Shown here: positions 1 through 5,055 of the stretch, piece by piece
Numbering within the stretch: the first letter of the stretch is position 1
Layout: each line of letters begins with the position of its first letter
Source of the DNA: an uncultured Bacilli bacterium
Lineage (GTDB): Bacteria > Bacillota_I > Bacilli_A > RF39 > UBA660
Length of the DNA: 8,602 nt
Direction: 5' to 3'
Assembly (NCBI GenBank): GCA_934098445.1
Contig: CAKOOW010000046.1
Span: 1-8,602, forward strand
The notes under the pieces: model-generated
The model's database searches: none
Told to the model about the DNA's origin: nothing
Seen by the model: the letters and a program-made list of their open reading frames with translations, nothing else
Program-made: the position numbers and the translations under genes

Positions 1-259
1 CTAATAATTCTTTTAAGTTTTCTTTAATTTTTTGAATATCTTCATCGGTTGGAGTTTCTAAGCTATAGATAGATTTTACTACCTCTGACAAGGTTTCCTT
101 TGTCTGGGTTAAGTTTTTTCTTTCTTCTTCACTTAAAGACTCATCTTTAAGCTTTTCATCTATTCCTTTAACTTCTTTACTTAAAAAGTCCATATAAGCT
201 TTTCTAATCTTAATAGCGCTTAAGTTTTTAGAATTTTCTAGTTCATTTAATTCATCCAT
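1..259 (-). CDS. Partial acidic helical protein, function unknown (C-terminus beyond window)
   Basis: The reading frame is open from an ATG at 257-259 to the window edge, giving 86 residues that begin MDELNELENSKNLSAIKIRK. An AGAGGT ribosome site lies about 6 bases upstream, inside the end of the preceding gene, and only 2 bases separate this ATG from that gene's stop, so the two are almost certainly co-transcribed. The visible part is rich in Glu, Lys and Leu, with no signal peptide or membrane segment, and should be mostly alpha-helical or coiled coil (for example the KGIDEKLKDESLSEEERKNL stretch). There is no catalytic motif and I do not recognise the family. The missing C-terminus may carry the informative domain. 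Confidence 0.7.
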   Translation of the reverse strand, partial: MDELNELENSKNLSAIKIRKAYMDFLSKEVKGIDEKLKDESLSEEERKNLTQTKETLSEVVKSIYSLETPTDEDIQKIKENLKELL

Positions 260-261
260 TT

Positions 262-504
262 CTAGACCTCTTTTTCTTTCTTTAGTTTTTCACTAAACTC
301 AGTTAATAATTCATCAATAAGAGTATTATCACTTAAAAAGATTACTTCGCCATTATCTTCTTCCAGACAATAATATTCTTTAGTTGGTTCTTCACCTTTT
401 AATTTATTAACAAATAAGTAATGTTTATTATTTTTATGAGTGTCTTCTAAGATAATATAATCATTATCATTTAGAGTAAAGACACTGCCACTAGTCAAAT
501 CCAT
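262..504 (-). CDS. Small DUF1292-like protein
   Basis: This 80-residue cytosolic protein starts at an ATG preceded by a perfect AGGAGG (510-515) five bases away. Its N-terminal half looks like a small beta-rich fold: GSVFTLNDNDYIILEDT, then HYLFVNKL, YYCLEED and EVIFLSD. A helix follows (TLIDELLTEFSEKLKKEKEV). The pattern 'length-keeping beta sheet, then LxDxxLIDELL' resembles the short DUF1292/YrzB-type proteins common in low-GC Bacillota, whose biochemical role is not established. The assignment rests on pattern memory, not a search. It is the first gene after the promoter at 527-556 and leads directly into the partial gene to the left. Confidence 0.75.
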   Translation of the reverse strand: MDLTSGSVFTLNDNDYIILEDTHKNNKHYLFVNKLKGEEPTKEYYCLEEDNGEVIFLSDNTLIDELLTEFSEKLKKEKEV

Positions 505-526
505 ACTAGCCTCCTATTCTTTTTTA

Positions 527-556
527 ATGATACCATTTTTACTAGTCTTTTGTCAA
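527..556 (-). promoter_or_regulatory. Sigma-A-type promoter for the DUF1292-like gene
   Basis: Read on the minus strand, TTGACA (551-556) is followed by an 18-base spacer and TATCAT (527-532). A perfect AGGAGG (510-515) and the ATG at 504 follow. The -35 box starts 4 bases past the stop codon of the upstream 163-residue gene. I see no terminator hairpin in this gap, so transcripts from the upstream operon may also run through. Confidence 0.7.
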
Positions 557-559
557 TTT

Positions 560-1051
560 CTATCCCTTTAATCTACTATTCTTTAGAGAGTTATTTTCAC
601 TTAGGAAACGCTCAAAAGTTACGGGGGCTAATTCATCTTGATAGCCTTCGATTTCGGTAAAACTTGGTCGAAAGTCTACAACACAGGGGTTAGCTTCAAT
701 AATAAGATGATAGTTTTGAAAAGATAATAAAGTCTTAGTAATTAAGTCCTTTTTCTCTTCATAATTTTCAGGTAATATTAAAGTACAATGAAGATGGTTA
801 ACTTTTTCTGTCGTATTAAGGATGAGAATATTACCCATCTTGGCACAAAAATATATTAAATCATAGATGTCTGTATTATAAGGTAGGCTTTGGAAAAATT
901 TATTTTGAGGATAAGTTTCTTTTAAGAAGTTAAGCAAGATTGAGGCATGAGTCCCACTATAGTTATTGGCATACTCACTAGTCTTAATAAGTCCTAAGCC
1001 TTTAATTTCATTTTGCGAGTTTATAATTACGACACGGTTATTATTTAACAT
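560..1051 (-). CDS. Hypothetical protein, 163 residues, third gene of the HD/ART operon
   Basis: I do not recognise this protein. Its ATG is preceded by AAGGA at a 6-base spacing (complement of 1058-1062) and begins 22 bp after the stop of the HD/ART gene, so it is very probably in the same operon. It has no signal peptide and no clear membrane segment. Beta-like stretches alternate with helices: RVVIINSQNEIKGLGLIKT near the start, then GNILILN and HLHCTLILPENY around residues 93-116, and HLIIEANPCVVDFRPSF around 134-150. Two cysteines (near 108 and 142) and the HLHC cluster are the only residues that stand out, and there is no full metal or catalytic motif. Its position suggests a partner of the two upstream proteins, but that is inference from context only. 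Confidence 0.8.
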   Translation of the reverse strand: MLNNNRVVIINSQNEIKGLGLIKTSEYANNYSGTHASILLNFLKETYPQNKFFQSLPYNTDIYDLIYFCAKMGNILILNTTEKVNHLHCTLILPENYEEKKDLITKTLLSFQNYHLIIEANPCVVDFRPSFTEIEGYQDELAPVTFERFLSENNSLKNSRLKG

Positions 1052-1073
1052 AAATATTCCTTTCTTCTATAGT

Positions 1074-2603
1074 CTATTCTTTTTTTCCTAAAGTTAAAAC
1101 ATATTCGGCTTCGCCTTGAAAAGCATTATAAAGGGGATTAGTTTTTTCTATCATTAATTTAGTAACATCAAAGACTGTTAAATTATCTTTAGGAAGGTAT
1201 CCTCTATAATAGTCATTTAAAATTAATCCTAAGAGATTATTAATAGGGGTTAAGAGAAGTTCTAACTTAACGGCTAGTTCATCTCGTTCATCTATTCTTA
1301 CTAATCTCGGTTTTTGAAAATGCTTATAAATAGCATCTTCATACTCTTTAAATAACTCCGTAAATAACGGGATTTCTTCCATTTTCTTGGGATAATTAAT
1401 ACTACTCAAGAACATATTAATCTTATGTTTAATAATACTTGTATTAAAATTATTATATAAGTATCTAGCCTCAGTTAAAGGCATATCTCCCGTACTTCTT
1501 GATAAGACAATTGCTCTTATATCCCTAGGATTAATCTTATGAAATACATATCTTTCATCAGGATGACCCGAGATGGAACAAGGTAGAGAGTTTTCTTTAG
1601 CATACGCAAGATTAGCTAAGTCAACGGGATTATATATCCTAATATTTTGACAGACAAAAGTTATTCCGGTATTAATAAAGATTTCGGAAGCGGTATTATG
1701 TTCGGGGGTATTTCCTAAGGAAAATAATTTAGCGGGAACCACAGATATCCAGTAGTAGCCGTTGCCACCATTAAAGTTATTAACACCTTGGAGATGTTCT
1801 TCCGCTAAGGCTGCTCTTGATAAGATGCCATTTTCTAAGACAGAATTAATCTTATAATAATCACAACCAATACTATGGAAAACACAACCTACTTCACTTG
1901 TTAAAAGCAGCGGATCTGGTCTTTTTAAAGTTAAATGATTATATAAAGCATTAAGTTCTCCGGCAAAATTAGCTAAAGTCTTAGAGACTGGGTATGTTAG
2001 TCTTTCGACTTTTAAACTAGCAGGATCATAATCGCCAAAACGTTTCCGGTCTAAGGCATCAGCATCTTTTAACATAAACGCTAATCTTTTATATCTTTCT
2101 TCATTTTCACTATTTATATCATAAAGACTAATATTAGTCTCTAAAAGATAAGGATAAGTCCCATAGTCTTGGGAATGAAAATCAGTAATAGCTTGTAAAA
2201 TTCTAAGATTTTGCTGGTCTTTATAAAAACAATTATCTCTAAAGAAATTAATATTTTCAAAACGGATAGCACTAGTCCGGCCATGAGTCTCATCTTCAGT
2301 TTCGCCTACTCGCCCGATATCATGGAAGGCAGCAGCATCACATAAGATATTTAAGTCAGTACTACTTAAAGCATTTTCCAGACCAATTATAAGAGCATAT
2401 AACATAACTTTTTCACTATGATAAATCCCATGAAAATTACTCTTATAGAGATATTCTTTATGTAAATATAGATTTTCTAACTTTTCTAAGTAAAAGGTTT
2501 TAGCATCCGTACTTAAACCTGCTACTACCCTTTTTATTTCTGCGGTTTCACTTAATTTTATATCCCCATTAAATATTCTTTCGATTATACTTCTTGTTGT
2601 CAT
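1074..2603 (-). CDS. HD-domain phosphohydrolase-like protein fused to a putative ADP-ribosyltransferase-fold domain
   Basis: Numbering is from the ATG at 2603 (509 residues). Residues ~36-222 match an HD-superfamily metal hydrolase: FHGIYHSEKV (H58, H62), AAAFHDIGRV (H94-D95), HGRTSA (H107), H143 and LKDADALDR (D180/D182). HD proteins usually cleave phosphoester bonds, often in nucleotides. Residues ~243-372 look like an ART fold: FHSIGCDYYKINSVLENGIL (H243) resembles 'H-x-T/S...IL.xGI', YYWISV gives Y283/Y284, and HPDERYVFHKINPRDIRAI gives E350, together an H-Y-E pattern. A helical tail follows. A TTG at 2627 would add 8 residues but has no ribosome site. The ATG lies 35 bp inside the end of the upstream LRR gene, suggesting translational coupling. 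The protein is cytosolic, with no signal peptide. HD is secure from motifs. ART is a structural guess, and the substrate is unknown. Confidence 0.85.
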   Translation of the reverse strand: MTTRSIIERIFNGDIKLSETAEIKRVVAGLSTDAKTFYLEKLENLYLHKEYLYKSNFHGIYHSEKVMLYALIIGLENALSSTDLNILCDAAAFHDIGRVGETEDETHGRTSAIRFENINFFRDNCFYKDQQNLRILQAITDFHSQDYGTYPYLLETNISLYDINSENEERYKRLAFMLKDADALDRKRFGDYDPASLKVERLTYPVSKTLANFAGELNALYNHLTLKRPDPLLLTSEVGCVFHSIGCDYYKINSVLENGILSRAALAEEHLQGVNNFNGGNGYYWISVVPAKLFSLGNTPEHNTASEIFINTGITFVCQNIRIYNPVDLANLAYAKENSLPCSISGHPDERYVFHKINPRDIRAIVLSRSTGDMPLTEARYLYNNFNTSIIKHKINMFLSSINYPKKMEEIPLFTELFKEYEDAIYKHFQKPRLVRIDERDELAVKLELLLTPINNLLGLILNDYYRGYLPKDNLTVFDVTKLMIEKTNPLYNAFQGEAEYVLTLGKKE

Positions 2604-3831
2604 ATTCTTCGTTTTCTTTCTGTTCAATGGCTGGTAAGGTAGCGTATCCTAAGACCGTATTCATATCCATATCAAAATACTCTATATTACTTTGACGATC
2701 GTAAGTAGGATCAAGATAACGCCATTCATTATCTATTTTTATTCTTAAGAGAGCGTGGTTGGTACCGCTCGAATTTTCGCGGTCATTATTATCATGACAG
2801 TAAACGGTCTGGCTTTCTAAACCCATCATAGAAGCCATAATATGTAAAAGATTAACAATTCCTTCACAGTTACCCTTCTTTAAGCGATAAGTAATGAAAC
2901 TATTATGTAAATAAGTTAGACTTTGTTCGTAATACTCAGGGATAGTTCCATTATTATTTTCTTTAATCTTTAGGTATTCATTATTTCTTTTTTTGATGTC
3001 ATTAATGGCTAAAGGAATGGAACGGCCAAACTCGTAAAGATAATACATTTGTTCTTGACTAGAGGCATTATAAATACCACTATCATGAAGTTTTCGGTTT
3101 AATTTAATATAAAGATCAGTTAGTTCGCCTAGAGTTATCGTTGTATAATTACTAAAGCCACTGGCTTCGGAGAATTTAATATCGCGATTAATTCCTCCGG
3201 TTAAAGCCGCATTATAGATGATATTGGCATATCTAGTAACCGTCTCTTTCGTTGAATTTTTCTTTAAGTCGTTTAAAAACCAAAGATAAGCATCAATATC
3301 GATTATACATCTTTTAGCATCTAAAGTATTTCTTAAGAATTGTTGAAATTCGGGAAAATCCATAATATGATTACCAACTAAACAGACATCCATTAGTTTA
3401 TGTAAATTAGAAGCTCCCTTGATTTTTTGAAGGCGAGGATTATTAATTAATACTAATCTTTTAAGATTTTCTAATCTTCCTAAGTTAATAGTCTTTAGAT
3501 TAACATCATTAGTTATTTCTAATTCTTCGAGATTATTTAACGCTTCTAAAGGACTAAAGTCCATAATACTATTAGAATAGGGATTATCATCATAAGTCCC
3601 ATAAAATACTTCTCGGTAGTCCATACTACTAATTTTAACTTTCTTAAGATTAGGTAAGTATTTAAGGAAAGTTATATCACTAGCATTCTGTAAATGAACC
3701 TTCGTAATAAGATTTAACTCCTCTTCGGTAAAACTTGTAAAAGCCGGATTAAAAATGGAATATCCTCGATTATATCCTAATTCTTGGAGAGCATTATCAA
3801 TCATAATGGCTATGCTTTGGGAAAAAGTCAT
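2569..3831 (-). CDS. Cytosolic leucine-rich-repeat plus transglutaminase-like protein
   Basis: This 420-residue protein has two parts. Residues ~40-170 are irregular leucine-rich repeats, for example LKYLPNLKKVKIS, LEALNNLEELEITND, LGRLENLKRLVLINNPRL and SNLHKLMDVCLVGN. The C-terminal half (~260-380) is a transglutaminase-like (papain-fold) domain with a visible triad: C322 in KKGNCEGIVNLL, H359 in GTNHALLRI and D374 in WRYLDPTYD. Such domains act as cysteine peptidases, amidases or protein cross-linkers. The LRR half probably binds the partner or substrate. No signal peptide or membrane segment is seen, unusual because many bacterial members are exported. The ATG follows AAGGGTG and a near-consensus promoter. 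The last 35 bp overlap the HD/ART gene. Fold and triad are well supported, but the target is unknown. Confidence 0.85.
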   Translation of the reverse strand: MTFSQSIAIMIDNALQELGYNRGYSIFNPAFTSFTEEELNLITKVHLQNASDITFLKYLPNLKKVKISSMDYREVFYGTYDDNPYSNSIMDFSPLEALNNLEELEITNDVNLKTINLGRLENLKRLVLINNPRLQKIKGASNLHKLMDVCLVGNHIMDFPEFQQFLRNTLDAKRCIIDIDAYLWFLNDLKKNSTKETVTRYANIIYNAALTGGINRDIKFSEASGFSNYTTITLGELTDLYIKLNRKLHDSGIYNASSQEQMYYLYEFGRSIPLAINDIKKRNNEYLKIKENNNGTIPEYYEQSLTYLHNSFITYRLKKGNCEGIVNLLHIMASMMGLESQTVYCHDNNDRENSSGTNHALLRIKIDNEWRYLDPTYDRQSNIEYFDMDMNTVLGYATLPAIEQKENEEYDNKKYNRKNI

Positions 3832-3861
3832 AAAATCACACCCTTTTTTAACTTGAGGCTT

Positions 3862-3890
3862 ATAATAACATAGTTGGTATTACTTGTCAA
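3862..3890 (-). promoter_or_regulatory. Near-consensus sigma-A-type promoter of the LRR-transglutaminase/HD-ART operon
   Basis: On the minus strand, TTGACA (3885-3890), a 17-base spacer and TATTAT (3862-3867) precede an AAGGGTG ribosome site and the ATG at 3831. With one mismatch from consensus this should be strong without an activator. It lies in the 65-bp gap after the DUF2207-like paralog. That gap has no terminator hairpin that I can see, so some read-through from the right is possible. Confidence 0.8.
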
Positions 3891-3896
3891 ACTATT

Positions 3897-4997
3897 TTAT
3901 TTACTCAAAGTGGCATCAAAGTCAAGGGCTGGTAAGTCTTCTTTTGGCGTATTTTTAAATATCCCAAGACTTAAACTACTTAAAAGAAATATCAAAGTAC
4001 TTAGAATACTTTCTATACCTAAAACATTTAAATAAGTAATAACATTTAAGAAGAAATAACTACTAAGTAAGTAAGAATCTTTTTTCTTTTGATAAGTCTT
4101 ACTATAAATAATTATATTTCCTAAGAATAGTAAAGTATAAAGAATTTTACTTCTTATTAAGAAACTACTAAAGATAATAATTACTAGAGATATATTTATA
4201 ATTCTTTTAATATCATTATTTTTCTTTTCTTTAGATATTTTTATCTGTAGATAGTTTAAAATTCCTAGAAAGATTAAACTTAACAAGGAGATAAAAATAC
4301 TAAGTACAGGGAATAATCTATCATAAGTTAAGTTACTAGTCTTTATAGTATCTAGGATATTACCTTGGATATTATTACTACTTAGATTAACTAAGTCTTT
4401 ATTAAATATTACTTTCAAAGAGATATCTTCTTTTAGATGATGATATTCTAAAGAGATTTTATCACTCTTAAAGGTTTTCTTATCTTGGGAGGTTATCACT
4501 AAGACTTTATCTTTCTTAGGAATATTAATTGTTATATGAAAGTTTTTAATCTCATAATTAGTCTCGGGAATATTTAACTCTAAAAGAGCTTTATCATCAT
4601 AAAGAAGAACTTTATCTTTAAGAAGATATTTAAAATAATAAGCTTGGTCTGAGGAATTATAAATTCTTAAAGTAGTATCATTACTTTTAGGAATTAATAA
4701 GTAAAGATTAGTATCATTGGTGGTCGCTTTATTAGTTTTTAGAAATTCTTTAACTCCTAAGGAAGTAAAGTCATAAGTTTTATTTTTATTAATACTCCCA
4801 ACAGTCTCTAAACTTAAAGAATCATTAAGAGGTAAATTAGTCTCTAGATAGTCTAAAGTTTCTTTAGAATCAATAATATTTTCTACTAAAGTATCCCCAT
4901 TAGCTTGAATGGTAATATTTAGATAATAATTATCAATAGACTGGGCGGATATTAGACTAGGCCACAGTATAAAGATAAACATAATAATTTTTTTCAT
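3897..4997 (-). CDS. Shortened DUF2207-like membrane protein, paralog of the adjacent gene
   Basis: This 366-residue protein starts at an ATG preceded by AAGGAG (complement of 5002-5007). Residues 1-19 are a signal peptide (MKKIIMFIFILWPSLISAQS). Residues ~20-226 are an extracellular beta-rich domain that aligns with the upstream neighbour: IDNYYLNITIQANGDTLVEN against VEKYYINATIESNGDLLVEE, and LRIYNSSDQAYYFKYLLKDK against VLIYNPSRKHKAFYLKYRLK. Four to five hydrophobic helices follow (roughly 229-250, 264-281, 284-299, 309-346), then a short acidic tail. Compared with the 789-residue paralog it lacks the helical repeat region, the cytosolic domain and the Gly-rich tail. It is intact, with no frameshift, so it looks like a diverged partner, not a pseudogene. 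Function is unknown, with an envelope location inferred. Confidence 0.85.
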   Translation of the reverse strand: MKKIIMFIFILWPSLISAQSIDNYYLNITIQANGDTLVENIIDSKETLDYLETNLPLNDSLSLETVGSINKNKTYDFTSLGVKEFLKTNKATTNDTNLYLLIPKSNDTTLRIYNSSDQAYYFKYLLKDKVLLYDDKALLELNIPETNYEIKNFHITINIPKKDKVLVITSQDKKTFKSDKISLEYHHLKEDISLKVIFNKDLVNLSSNNIQGNILDTIKTSNLTYDRLFPVLSIFISLLSLIFLGILNYLQIKISKEKKNNDIKRIINISLVIIIFSSFLIRSKILYTLLFLGNIIIYSKTYQKKKDSYLLSSYFFLNVITYLNVLGIESILSTLIFLLSSLSLGIFKNTPKEDLPALDFDATLSK

Positions 4998-5027
4998 AGT
5001 ACTCCTTTTTATTCTTGTTAGATAAAA

Positions 5028-5049
5028 TGAATAGTCCCAAGACTATTCA
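5028..5049 (-). terminator. Perfect 9-bp hairpin between the two DUF2207 genes (terminator or operator)
   Basis: TGAATAGTC (5028-5036) pairs perfectly with GACTATTCA (5041-5049) around a 4-base loop, starting 7 bases after the stop of the large DUF2207 gene. Downstream on the minus strand comes ATTTTATC, a weak U-tract, so termination may be partial. On the plus strand the hairpin is followed by AAGTTTTTT, a better U-tract, which would stop antisense transcription. The hairpin also fills the spacer of a possible promoter (TTGAAT, complement of 5045-5050, 17 bases, TTTTAT, complement of 5022-5027) for the downstream gene, so an operator role is an alternative. Confidence 0.6.
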
Positions 5050-5055
5050 AGTTTT

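Noticed and set aside
2604..2627. TTG start that would extend the HD-ART protein by 8 residues
   Set aside because: No ribosome site precedes it at a usable distance, and the extra residues MNRKKTKN add no conserved motif. The internal ATG at 2603 fits better.
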